DNA of 64,000 bases from Bremia lactucae (taxonomy: Eukaryota; Oomycota; Peronosporomycetes; Peronosporales; Peronosporaceae), in NCBI RefSeq assembly GCF_004359215.1, contig NW_027152055.1, positions 224,080 to 288,079 of the forward strand, in the 5' to 3' direction. The stretch's first letter is position 1. Each line of letters opens with the position of its first letter. Position numbers and translations under genes: made by a program. This document shows, one piece after another, positions 20,635 to 30,681 of this stretch. The notes under the pieces were generated by a model that had not been told where the DNA came from, did no database searches, and saw nothing but the letters and a program-made list of their open reading frames with translations.

Positions 20635-21545
20635 TTCTTGATTAAGGAGTTCCAAGATGTGGTATGTAATAATTCACCATCTGTTTACTTCCGGATAGAG
20701 GTTTTCGTCATGAAATTGACTTGGTTCCGGGCACCAAATATTGTGTCACAAGGCAATAGCCTTTACCAAAGGAGCAGTGTGACGTCATTGACAATTTCTT
20801 CGTTCTAAGCACGAGGCTGGAATGGTATGAAAGAGCAAATCTCCTCATTCGACACCGACATTTTGTGTCAAAAAGCCAAATGGTAAATGGCGCATTGTAC
20901 ATGCTTATAATAAGCTTAGTGCTGTCACTATACCAGCACAAACCCCCATTCCTAGAAAGGATGTTCTTTAAAATAATATGGTGGGGTGTACAGTGCATTG
21001 GACTTAGTTGATGGTTACAACCAATTGGTCAAGCGAGCTAGCGATATCCTGCTTACAGCGGTTAGCACCCCAAGCGGCATGTTATGGGAGTGGATATGCC
21101 ACAAGGGCTTTCCAACGCCCCGGTAACATTTAATCGTCTAGTGACGCAACTGTTTCGCCCTCATCGAGGTTATGCACATACTTATTTCGATCACATTTTT
21201 GTCCATAGTCGTGCGGAGCAGGGTCGGTCGAATATGGAAAACCAATTAAACCATTTCCGGGCAGTGCTCGAGTGCATGCGTACAAACAAATTGTATGCCA
21301 ATGCATCTAAATGCATTTTTGGCGCAAACGAAATTACTTTTTTAGAATGCTTCATTGGAAAGCGAGACCTTAGAGCGGATCCGCTAAGGTAAAAGCCATA
21401 GTAGATTGGCCGGTTCCTGAAAACTAAAAGGATTTGCGTAAGTGGTTGGGTCTCGCCCATTATTTACACAAATATAGCGAAAATTACGCTGATATGGCTA
21501 GGCCGTTATCTAATCTCCTTAAAAAAGATACAGATTGGTGCTGGA
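20635..21545 (+). pseudogene. reverse transcriptase, family 1 element B (broken)
   Basis: Same sequence as element A RT, with the same stops, frame changes and YFDHIFVHS box (about 21181-21207). The second catalytic Asp is His. Confidence 0.8.
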
Positions 21546-22050
21546 CTAGCACCGAAAATAATGCTTTTCGAGCAGTTAAGGATAGTCTTATCCATGCCCC
21601 GCATCTGGCACTGCCAAACCCAAATTGGCCTTTCAGTGTCGTCTGTGACGCATCAGATTTTGCCATTGGCAGTGCTCTGTTACAAACAGATGTTGATGGG
21701 CACGAACGTGTTATTGCGTTCGAGTCTAGACAGCTTAAAGCTGTGGAAAAGAACTACCCAGTTCAGGCAAAGAGTTACTTGCTGTGAAGTATGCGCTCGT
21801 CAAATTCAAAGTTCATCTGCTCGGCTCTAAGCCGTTTGTGATTTATACAGATCACGCGTCGTTACTCACGGCGACTAAGTCGCCCCATCTCTCACAGAGA
21901 ATGGCCCGATGGCTATTCTTTTTTGCGGAATACAACTTCGAGGTGAAGTATAAACCCGGCAAGCAAAATGCTTTGGCCGATGCGTTATCACGCAGGCCGG
22001 ATTATGAGCTCTCTCATTTAACGACTATCTCGTCACCTATTCCTGAATAA
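21434..22050 (+). pseudogene. RNase H, family 1 element B
   Basis: Same as element A except for one base: 21603 is A where A has T at 13458 (HAPHLALP against HAPLLALP). Elements C and D also have His, so the change is in A. The same one-base frameshift lies before YALVKFK. Confidence 0.8.
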
Positions 22051-23160
22051 ATCCGTTCGGCTTACGCCAAGAATGAACAGTGTGTAGCTCTGCTACGAGC
22101 TTTAAAGAATTCGGATTTAGGTATTAAATTACCGGCACGTTTGCGTGAAATATTACATCGATTTTCTATTGATAACAACCTGTTGCTTTATTGCACAGAC
22201 ATCGCGGACCCTCCGCGTGTCGTTGTTCCTCATGATGAGGATTTGAAGTACCGAATTCTCTATGAGGCACACGATACTGTCCTTGGTGGTCATCTCGGTA
22301 GAGAAAAGACCTACGGCTTCATAAGCCAGAGTTATTGGTGGCCCAAACTTTAGAAATGGATCAGCACCTATGTTCGCACACGCGAAACGTGCCAACGGTA
22401 TAAACCCTTGGCACAGGCTGCTGCGCCACTGGCGAGTCTTCCCGTCCCCATAGGTTGCTGGGAGTCCATTAGTATCAATTTTGATTCTGGGCTACCGAAA
22501 GATTCAGCCGGTAACTCCGGTATAGTGGTCTTTGTTGCCGTTTAAGCAAAACGGCTCACTTAGCGGCCGTGCTGGATTCCATTGATGGAGAGGGTACAAC
22601 TAAGCTGTTCATCGACCGCGTGTTTCGACAACATGGTTTGCCAGTGGCAATTGTCTCTGATCGGGATCCCCGTTTCCCGGGTAAATTCCGGAAATCTATT
22701 TTTCGAGTGCTTGGCATCAGATTGGATATGTCCACTTCGGGCCATCCGTAGACCGGGTTAAACTGAACGTGTCAATCGCGTCATTGACGACGTTTTACGC
22801 AGCGCGTGTGCTCAGACACCAAAGCGCTGGAGATCAATGCTCCCGGCAGTGGAGTTTGCGTTTAAAAACGCGGTTCATGCCTCTACAGGCTATACTCCGT
22901 TCTATGTAAACGGTCTTACCCACCCGCGCGTTCCATTAACGATACCACTGAGTGGTTCAGGGCTTTGTGGGGAACAAATTGTCCGACAGGCTTGCTGATA
23001 TCAGCCCTGTTACCGTTCGAAAACAAGTAAGCAAGTTTCTCGCGACGCGATTCAGTGTCTTAAGACATGTAAGGGACACGATGGCTGATAGCCAAGACAA
23101 ACAGAAAGAACTAGCAGATGCTAAAGGCAGAAGCTGCATTAATCCCTATATATGGTAGGA
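22051..23160 (+). pseudogene. integrase, family 1 element B (broken)
   Basis: Identical to A until 22318, then diverged from it by many point changes. Zinc-finger and core pieces are present (LGGHLGREKTY, VSDRDPRF). There is a TAG in the zinc-finger region and several frame changes. The core DGQTE box is altered: a deletion near 22750 leaves GLN(*)TERVNRVI. Confidence 0.7.
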
Positions 23161-23695
23161 GACCAAGTTTCACTAAACGCTAAGAACCCACCTAACCAAC
23201 TTGGTTTCCGCGGTCTATAAGACCAAATTTGCGCCCGCGCATTGTTGGACCATTTACGGTCGTGGCCAAGAAGGGCATAGCTTACACGCTAAACCTCCCC
23301 AGCAAGCTGCGTACACACCCAGTGTTTTACGTTGGCTTGCTTAAGTCATATCGGGACCCTTCCACGTGGACTGGAAGGTTCTTGCGCCGAGACAGGCGGT
23401 CGTGCCGCAGATTGTTGCATCCTCACAAGGATATCCAACTGGCCCTCTAAGCGAGGCTGCTGACGCTCCAGCGTCGAAAAACGGTCCCAAATCGCCTCAA
23501 AAAAGCTCTCAACCCGAGCAAGGACCTCACGAAAAATTTGCACCTCGTGCCGTAAAGCATCATATGCTTACGTCGAAATTTCGGCCCCCTTTCGCGCTGC
23601 TTGATGCGCGGGGAACCTTCAGTTTTATGTGGAGAAACTTGTAAAGCGGTGTCGTCGTGAGGGTCAATACCAGTATCTGGTGAAGGAGGGTCATC
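23161..23695 (+). pseudogene. integrase C-terminus, linker and start of chromodomain, element B
   Basis: YTLNLPSKLRTHPVFYVGLL ends the integrase, and the linker 23366-23644 is open (PQIVASSQGYPTGPL). The chromodomain starts (EKLVKRCRREGQYQYLVK) and is cut at about 23690, where unrelated, reversed family 2 sequence begins. The minus strand opposite (23346-23543) is open and is the coiled-coil part of the antisense frame. Confidence 0.7.
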
Positions 23696-23767
23696 AACTG
23701 GTCATTCTTCGTACTTGAGCGCTATAGTCCAGCAGGGTTGAGGTCCGAAATTTCGAGACCTCAGGGA

Positions 23768-24890
23768 CTATGGTACCCATTTGTTCGACAACTCTGAAGT
23801 TATGGGTAGGTTCCGAGTCCGCGTCAGTAGGGCATCCCGCCCATACAGCGCTCCTGCTTTTCCCGACCCCTCAGTGGTCAATATAGAACTCATACGTCTC
23901 ACACGCTGGTTCTTGCCATCGCCCTCTGGGAAGGAAGTCCTCTCACTGGGCTTCATCGCCGCAGCAGCGACCCTGGCATAGCAGCGAGCCGTCATGTGGC
24001 CTTGCTTGCCGCATTTGTAACAGACAACGTCTGCATTGCCCAACTTCATGGGAGTGGCATCTGACCTATCGAACGACGGCTTATACCAAGCTGTCGCCAA
24101 GGCACAGTGGTAGGATTGCTACTCAACGAAGTTAATTTGGATTCCTCTTCCATCGTCGACGGCACCTTTCTGAAAAGAGCCTGTCGCGATGGGCCATGCC
24201 AAAGTCAGTTCATTAATGTGGACACCTTAATGTGCTCCGGAATCGGACCTACGGTAATGGACGCCGGTACCGAGTGCACCTTTTGCACATATTCTTGCAG
24301 ATCGCTTCGCCTGTCGCGCGCCAAAGAATCGCGCCGGAGGCAGCACTTCGTTGTTCGGCGGCTGGTACATGGCGCGAATCTTTGTCTTAAAGATCGCTCA
24401 TGTAAGGAACGCCATTCTGTCCGCCATAAATTTTGAGTAAGCCCACTCCGAGGCCTCACCGCTAAGATGCAACATGGAGTACTACACCACCTTGCTGTCG
24501 TCTTCAATGAGCTGCGCGACACCGCATTGCTACACGGCTAACATCCAGTGGACAATTGTGTGCCTGCATCCATCGAACTTGGACGGGTCCATCCAAATGG
24601 GCATCGGCTGATGCGGCCGGGCAGAGAGCATTTCAACAGTCCTGTCGAGAGCCTCGCTCCAAGCCTGCTCATGCCTCAGCTCATCCGGAGTCTGAGTGAC
24701 GGACTCCGCCGCAGCATGGCTCTGTGCCTCGTACGCGGCTTTCCGCTGTCCGAGCACAAGTGCCTCAAACTGCTCCAACTGAGCAACATGTTGATCAGGA
24801 GGACTACCCAGGAGCCTGGCTAGGGCTTGTTCATCAAGTCCCTGCGCCATATGCCTTACACCTCCCGATGATGTTCGGAGAGGTGGGAAA
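23768..24890 (-). pseudogene. gag, family 2, reversed copy (broken)
   Basis: Minus-strand counterpart of 8562-9509. MAQGLDEQALARLLGS starts near 24853, followed by the capsid pieces (24205-24522) and a nucleocapsid with an intact CCHC knuckle CYKCGKQGHMTARC (near 24005). It extends further 3' than the 8.5 kb copy, to about 23700 (KTSERTSFPEGDGKNQR-like tail). Frameshifts near 24310 and 24540 break it. Confidence 0.8.
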
Positions 24891-24974
24891 AATGAGCCCA
24901 ATCAATATTGAGGCTCATCCTCACGTACACACGCAGAGATGCGGGTCGTGTGGAGGATTTCAAGTGCTACCAAG

Positions 24975-25516
24975 TGTAGGTGGCACGTCGTAATGCGGCC
25001 ATGCGCTACTTAGACACACACCCTAGCACAGCGAGAAAGCGGTTAAACCAGCTTCTCTTGCATGTAGTGAGGTAGTTGTGGTGAGCGCCTTAGCGACCTC
25101 ATTCAACGCACTAAGAACTCTAGTAAAGTGTCGTCACGGGAGCGGTAATCCGAGTCCTCATGCGCACTTACTAAGTAGAAAGAAGTTTATACACTAACTT
25201 TTATTTGATCGCATTAAATATAAATCCCTATTTTTATCAATCAAAAATGTCATCTCTGCAGATAACACGAATATGTATTCCAAGCGTATCTTTCTAGATA
25301 CCTCGCGTAACGGAAGACGCTAGCCGTCATCACTGATGACGCTGGGCGTCACCCCTCCTAATGTGAATGCACCTATGTGCATCACATACACAGGGGTTGG
25401 TCACAAATGTGAAATACACCCAAGTGGTGGGTGTGACTACTTAAATTTAGTTATTGACCACCCCATAAGCACACCAAGTGTACTTAACGGTGACTGTGTA
25501 ACATTAGGGCAACTAT
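24975..25516 (-). mobile_element. family 2 LTR, reversed (5' LTR)
   Basis: Reverse complement of the 7885-8437 LTR. It ends at 24975 (plus strand TGTAGGTGGCACG) beside a reversed primer-binding site (24955-24973). The outer end is truncated at about 25516, losing the first about 15 bases including TGTAACGG. Confidence 0.82.
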
Positions 25517-25567
25517 AGCCTGTTTTTCTTTAAATTCTCTGAGGAACTCATCTCACGTGAGGTTTTT

Positions 25568-25630
25568 GTCTGTGGCAATAGTCCAAACGTCTGTGGCAAT
25601 AGTCAAAACGTCTGTGGCAATAGCCGCACC
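25568..25630 (+). repeat. three 21-bp tandem units upstream of LAMTOR2
   Basis: GTCTGTGGCAATAG starts at 25568, 25589 and 25610. The array ends about 44 bp before the ATG at 25674, so it lies in the promoter or 5' UTR. Confidence 0.85.
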
Positions 25631-25673
25631 CTTTACAATAATTTCCTTAAAACCAACCTTCCCAAACACGAGC

Positions 25674-26318
25674 ATGTTGCGTGCCAGGGTGCTGCCCGAT
25701 ATTCTTAGCCAAATTATGGGCGAAGGAATAACTGCCAGCATGTATGTTCTATCTGTGCATGACTTGTATTCTTTTTATTACCTAAGACTTCAAGCTGGAG
25801 TTCTTAGCACATTTAATTTGAAAACATTAACCTGTGTATTCGTCATACTAACATCATCCAATTCTTGCAGGTTGGTGACGCTGGAAGGTGCGCTTGTTGG
25901 CGCCGTGGGGAATGAGGAGGCTGTTGACTACAAAGTAGTAGCTGCCATCGCTTCCCACACTTGGGGTGAGTACGTTCACGCTGGAAAAGAGGTTAAACTC
26001 ACGGGAGACCTCCGTACCATGCTTGTCGAGCTCGAGGCAAGACGATTTTTGCTCAAATCTTGGCCCGATACTCGCTCGTGTAACACATCTACTATTCAAT
26101 TAATGTGCAGCGTGGACGTCTAGCAATGACTGAGGCAGGCAAAAGCTTCTTGCTGTGTGCTTACTCGAACATCGATTTGCCGGCTGGTCTTCTTAAAGTC
26201 AAGGTAAAAAATGACAAGTTATCAAAACGGGCTTATCACAGCTTTACGAGACATGCTTAAGTAGGTGGAGACGCTAGGTGCGTACTTATCGGAATCGCTT
26301 GACCAGATTGAAATGTAA
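25674..26318 (+). CDS. LAMTOR2: Ragulator complex protein LAMTOR2 (roadblock/LC7)
   Basis: Four exons: 25674-25741, 25871-26036, 26111-26203 and 26265-26318 (TAA). They encode 126 residues; animal LAMTOR2 is about 125. Introns are 25742-25870 (GTATGT...CAG), 26037-26110 (GCAAGA...CAG, a GC-AG intron), and 26204-26264 (GTAAAA...TAG). The protein begins MLRARVLPDILSQ and continues SMLVTLEGALVGAVG, VAAIASHTWGEY, RGRLAMTEAGKSFLLCAYS and LLKVKVETLGAYL, ending DQIEM. Every segment lines up with the roadblock fold of LAMTOR2. LAMTOR2 pairs with LAMTOR3 on the lysosome/late endosome and anchors Rag GTPases and MAPK signalling to TORC1. It converges on the gene ending at 26444, with only 125 bp between stops. 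Confidence 0.88.
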
Positions 26319-26443
26319 CCTTATGGAGGAAACCCGGTCACTTCTCCTGGTGTGAAGCGATCAATTTTCAAGACCTACATCGTCGAATAGTAACACGTGC
26401 TTGGCAGATAATATAACATGTTTTGCAGGAGCGCGACATTTAT

Positions 26444-29272
26444 TCATTTTTTTACTATTCTTAAGTCATCTAGCGTCTTGCCACCTCGCTTCAGTCGCTT
26501 TTCAAGCCACAGATGTGTAGCCGGGGTCAAACCGCCCTTCATGGATTCTAAGATTTGCAGCAGTCGACGGAGCTCTGCGTAATTATTGGCCTCTAGAAGC
26601 TGAGCCAGCACGGGCACAACTGTCTTACCGAACGGCTTGACATTGTACAGATTGTACCAGTCTTGCAAGAAGCTAATGAGGTCCTCGATACTGACAGGTG
26701 CATCCGAGCCTAGAAGCAAACTCTGTCGTGCTGCTGCATTGGCAGTGCTGCTCGTCCGATCGTCCCCATCCAGCTTCAAGACGTCACTTAATCCGAGCTC
26801 CTGCTCGATAGCATCACGATCCGACGTGTTCAGCAGTTCAGACAGCTCCGAGTCTAGTGTTGCCTCGATTGCAATTTCCATGGTCTCGTGACCGCTTTTT
26901 TCTTCATCAGCTTCTTCCAAGACTTCGCTGTTTTCGTCAGCAGCTTCTTTTAAAGCTTCTTTACTGCTACATTCTTCTTCAGCTTCATTCTCACACTGTA
27001 TTTTATCGACCCCTTCGTGACCAGATCTATTGGCAGAGTAAGATGCGCTTTTCGATGACCCATTTCTTTCATGCAGCAATCCAAGGGCAATGCGATGAAT
27101 GGCTTCTTGTGACGGCTTCATGCCTGCGAAATGCATTTCTTGCAACAGCGAGTACGCTCCTTGGACGTCCAGGCTTGTGACGCGTTGAAAGATAAGCTGA
27201 TCGTACTCGCGAGCAGTTAAATGCCGCATACCTAACAACCGCTGCTGCTGACGTATGAGAGCATTCGTCTCTTCTTGGCACCAAAATCGCACAGCAGCAC
27301 ACACAGCATGCTCAAAAAACTTTACCAATTTGTCGCGAGTTGCCGTATCCTCGACATCAAAGCCACCCGACCGCGCTGCTTTAGAGACCAAATTCACTTG
27401 CTTAAACACGCGATGCATCATGTGAAGACTCGCGTGCTTTTGGCGCTGTGTCAGCCGCTTATCTAGATGCCGCGCACACTTCATAAATTGCTCCATCAAC
27501 TTAATCGCCACATCGAGATCATTATCTACATCAAACCCCGCGTCGTTTAGCTTAACTAAAATGAACTCCACTGTTTCGTCCGCACGCTGCAAATGCTCTC
27601 CGATTAAAAATTGGTTCGCCTTTAAAACGCGCACAGTATTCAGTCGACGCTCGATAGTCGTCGCAATTCTTGATTCTTCGTCAACTATCTGACAAGCTCT
27701 GCTATTCTGTGCTTGCAGTCGACGCAGCTCGTCTTCATGTAGTGCCAAATCTTGCGATTTGATCCTGGTTTGGATTCCATCAACGGCTTTCTGCGCCTCG
27801 TTTAAATTACGCATCACACGCTCGTACATCAATTGCATTTCCACCACCCGTGGGGACATTGCAACGTCACGGCTGTCAGCGCGAGCCAAAGCAAACTCCC
27901 GTGAGAGCATTAGCACATCGACTAGTGACCATGGGAAAATCTCTAATGCCGCCAGAAATGGCTCCTTCCTCAGCAAAGGCTGAGCACGCTCCGCTGTCAA
28001 AGGAGCACACGCCATGTACTCATCAATCAACTTCTTAACTGGTGCCACAAGACCACATGCTGCCGCGGCCTTAATACGCATCGTATAGACGTCATCGTAC
28101 TGCGCAGTTGTAGCATACTCAAACTTTGAAAAAGCGCTGGAAAGCTGTTTATCAACATAGAAATAAACCTTTCGCAACTGGTCCACGTCATTTTTAAAGA
28201 CGCTGGCCGACAGCGAATTAAAGCGCTCGGTACTCGAGTACACAATAGCTTTCATCGAATTAATCCAGAGCCGATGGATGTGACCACTGGCAGTAGCACA
28301 TCCAGACTTCAGGAGCTGCTCCACAAGCTTCGAATTCAGCAGTTGAGTCAACGTAGCTGGGATCTCATTCCATCGTGCCCCCCGCAAAAGTGCCTCATAT
28401 GTCTCGACATCAACAATCACGTCCCGCGTGATCATGAGCTGTAGCATTCGCGAGAGCTTGACGCCGTTATCCGCATACACACGCAGCGCTTCATTATATA
28501 GTGCTGTCGATCGTTGCGCTTTCAGATGCTGCGCATTGTGCGTCCCAAGCAAATGCTCGCATTCGTCAAGTTGGCTCTCAACACCGGCGATTAGTCGACG
28601 ATGGTGGAGCGCAAATTCCTTGTCAGTCTTCAGCTGCAGCGGGCGCTCTTCACGTTCTAGAATGCTCATGATCTCGCGGTCCCACGCATCGTCGTTCACG
28701 CCATTTAACAATTCGCGCAGGTCTTCTAGCGAAGTGTGCTTGGGACGGCTAATGAGCTTTAGCGCGACATTGCGAATCAGATACTGGTGAATTCGTTCAG
28801 TAGGGCGGAGACCCATCTGCTGCATCTGCAGCGTCAGTTCCTTCGCAAGCTCGAATTGCCGCTGCTTCGAGGCAATTGCTACACCACTTTCGTAAGCCTG
28901 CGTCACTTCATCGACAAGCTGGGACGGCTCGTACTGACGATGGAGCATCTGCAAGTCGCGCAGCCAGAGCGATAGCGCTTCGGTCGGCGGCACGTAAGCT
29001 TCATTGTTCTGGTACAGCGCATTGCATCGATCCTTCAGAAGCAATACTACATTCTCGCGATTTGCATCTGTTAATCCATCGACTGCAGTGGCAACTCGAT
29101 GCTCCACACTAGAGGAATAGGATCGATTGCGACGCAAAGTCTGTAGCGACGCCCAGCGCACTGGAAGTAGCATTCTAGTAGGGCGAGAGGAAGACGACGA
29201 AATAAGTGCCGATATCCCGCGATACGATAAGGCCGTTGACGAGGCGCGTCGTAGACGCAGCACGCGGAGCAT
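26444..29272 (-). CDS. 942-aa mitochondrial PPR-like protein
   Basis: Single uninterrupted frame, ATG 29272-29270 to TGA 26446-26444. The first about 55 residues are rich in Arg, Ser and Leu with no acidic residue (MLRVLRLRRASSTALS, RMLLPVRWASLQTLRRNRS). This is a typical mitochondrial presequence, which supports the start. The rest is helical. Two stretches look like pentatricopeptide units: QFELAKELTLQMQQMGLRPT (about residue 140) and DVQGAYSLLQEMHFAGMKPS (about residue 715). A coiled-coil-like stretch (about 480-560) and an acidic insert (about 760-815, ENEAEEECSS) lie between and after them. PPR proteins bind organellar RNA, so a role in mitochondrial RNA processing or translation is inferred, not shown. 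It is divergently placed to the RING gene at 29470. Confidence 0.75.
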   Translation of the reverse strand: MLRVLRLRRASSTALSYRGISALISSSSSRPTRMLLPVRWASLQTLRRNRSYSSSVEHRVATAVDGLTDANRENVVLLLKDRCNALYQNNEAYVPPTEALSLWLRDLQMLHRQYEPSQLVDEVTQAYESGVAIASKQRQFELAKELTLQMQQMGLRPTERIHQYLIRNVALKLISRPKHTSLEDLRELLNGVNDDAWDREIMSILEREERPLQLKTDKEFALHHRRLIAGVESQLDECEHLLGTHNAQHLKAQRSTALYNEALRVYADNGVKLSRMLQLMITRDVIVDVETYEALLRGARWNEIPATLTQLLNSKLVEQLLKSGCATASGHIHRLWINSMKAIVYSSTERFNSLSASVFKNDVDQLRKVYFYVDKQLSSAFSKFEYATTAQYDDVYTMRIKAAAACGLVAPVKKLIDEYMACAPLTAERAQPLLRKEPFLAALEIFPWSLVDVLMLSREFALARADSRDVAMSPRVVEMQLMYERVMRNLNEAQKAVDGIQTRIKSQDLALHEDELRRLQAQNSRACQIVDEESRIATTIERRLNTVRVLKANQFLIGEHLQRADETVEFILVKLNDAGFDVDNDLDVAIKLMEQFMKCARHLDKRLTQRQKHASLHMMHRVFKQVNLVSKAARSGGFDVEDTATRDKLVKFFEHAVCAAVRFWCQEETNALIRQQQRLLGMRHLTAREYDQLIFQRVTSLDVQGAYSLLQEMHFAGMKPSQEAIHRIALGLLHERNGSSKSASYSANRSGHEGVDKIQCENEAEEECSSKEALKEAADENSEVLEEADEEKSGHETMEIAIEATLDSELSELLNTSDRDAIEQELGLSDVLKLDGDDRTSSTANAAARQSLLLGSDAPVSIEDLISFLQDWYNLYNVKPFGKTVVPVLAQLLEANNYAELRRLLQILESMKGGLTPATHLWLEKRLKRGGKTLDDLRIVKK

Positions 29273-29469
29273 TTCCGTCGTCAGCCAAACAATGAATTCG
29301 CCATGTTCACACCCTGTTCACCCTGTATAAACTGCTATTTACGCTCATTAAAGTTCGAATACCTCCATATGTAGAACTTCCCTTGTATACTATAAGCTCT
29401 TGTTCGTTGATTTTATTGTGCTCCCAGTTTTGGCGGTAACGAAATATTCCGCAAGGGCAACCGCGTAAT
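29273..29469. promoter_or_regulatory. head-to-head intergenic region, probable bidirectional promoter
   Basis: Only 197 bp separate the ATGs of two divergent genes. On the minus strand, AATTCATTGTTTGG (29284-29297) resembles the oomycete initiator (TCATT core) about 20 bp before the 942-aa ORF. On the plus strand, GCTCATTAAAG (29343-29353) resembles it about 120 bp before ATG 29470. Confidence 0.45.
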
Positions 29470-30681
29470 ATGGCACTCACGCGGTCGAGGGCGTCAACGA
29501 CCCCAACGGCGCTGCCGGCGCCTCCTCTGGCATCTTTATCTATCCCTATTCGCTTTCAATGTCCTCTTTGTCTGGATGTGCTGCGCCATCCCATCCAATT
29601 GCCGTGTTGTCATCGCTACCTATGGTAAAGCAAATAGTTTCCTCTTTTTCACGACAGGGGTCCCTAATTCGTTTTATTTAACAGTATGGAGTGCTTTGAA
29701 CGTGCACTAGAGCTAACAAGTGTCAATTGCGGCTTCTGTCGCCGTCGCGTAGTCGGATTTGCGCGTACGAAGCAATACAAAGTGGACGAGGTTATGTGGA
29801 ATGCCATTCAGTCCGAGTGTCCATTTCTGGGTGATATGGTCGACGACAGAGAGCCGTTGGTGGATTTCTTTGATGAAAACGCTCCACGACTGCACAGCAG
29901 CAGCGAAAATCGCCTCGATACGCACAATGAAAGCACTGGAGCGCTTAAAGCTTTTTATGATCAGCAGCTTCGCGAGCATCAATATCAAGTACACGAAGCG
30001 GAGCAGCGCGCGCTGGAGCAGACCATTGAATTTCTGCAGAATGACTTGGAGTTTACCGCGTCGTTTTCCTCGCCCCCAGCGTCGTCGGCCTTCTCGCCAG
30101 TATCCTCAACAGTATCCTCGGCATCGTCGCTACCAGAACCGAAGATGGCTACAGATTCGATTGTAACCAGCCGTGCTCGCCACCGACCGGTTACTCGATC
30201 GGCTTTAAACGCTGTAAATGAGTCGCAGCCGAAGTTGGATACTTTTTTTAGCTCCACACGAGCCACGTCTAGTCACGCGGGACAGAGTCTACATGGCGTG
30301 CATTCTACGAGTAGTGGCCTCTCGCCACCGCGTGTTCGAAAGCATCTAGAGATTAGTCAGCCGCATCGAAAATACTTTCTTCGCAGTGCGTCGCACAGCC
30401 CCACTCCAATTAAAGTGCGACGGAGGCAAGCTATCAAAGGACGAAAGACGCTACGTCAGCTTACGCTCGGTACGACCGTATCCCCCATTGCATTACACAC
30501 CCGCAGCCGAGATTTGAAGCAAGTAAGTGCACGGCTCTCGGAGCCTACCAAGATGCTGACACGTCAAAGGCAACAACGAAGTTCTTGGAAGTGTGCGCAT
30601 TGTACCTACACGAACACATGCTTTGACAGCCGCTGCAGCATGTGTCGGAGGTTAACTTCGTTTACGTCGCTTAGCTTCTAG
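29470..30681 (+). CDS. RNF168/RNF169-like RING E3 ubiquitin ligase with C-terminal NZF finger
   Basis: Two exons: 29470-29624 and 29685-30681. The intron 29625-29684 is GTAAAG...ACAG (60 bp), and the spliced product has 383 residues. Without exon 1 the RING is cut in half. The RING is CPLC (31-34), PCCH (45-48), C52, C55 and CGFC (67-70), with one residue more than usual between His48 and Cys52. CGFCRRRVVGFAR and the following VDEVMWNAIQSECP match the post-RING segment of RNF168/169. Residues 137-172 (HQYQVHEAEQRALEQ) form a helix resembling a ubiquitin-binding MIU. The C-terminus WKCAHCTYTN...RCSMC (353-372) is a RanBP2/NZF zinc finger. RNF168 ubiquitinates H2A around DNA breaks; a similar nuclear role is inferred. 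The middle is Ser-rich and basic. Confidence 0.75.

Larger units (their letters stand above)
18498..22318 (+). repeat. 3.8-kb direct repeat, copy 2 (matches 10353-14173)
   Basis: Second copy of the block in element B. On the left the join falls inside gag at a deletion point. On the right the elements remain alignable with scattered differences. Confidence 0.9.
17889..23695 (+). mobile_element. Ty3/Gypsy family 1 element B
   Basis: 5' LTR (shortened), primer-binding site, gag, protease, linker, RT, RNase H, integrase and the start of the chromodomain, all on the plus strand. The element stops inside the chromodomain near 23695 and joins a reversed family 2 element. The 18498-22318 part matches element A with one mismatch seen. 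Confidence 0.87.

Noticed and set aside
25557..26123. 188-codon plus-strand open frame
   Set aside because: It reads through intron 1 and into intron 2 of LAMTOR2. The spliced 126-aa model fits the family; the long frame does not.
26637..29330. Plus-strand frames across the 942-aa gene
   Set aside because: Short, without motifs, and opposite a clean 942-codon frame with a mitochondrial presequence.
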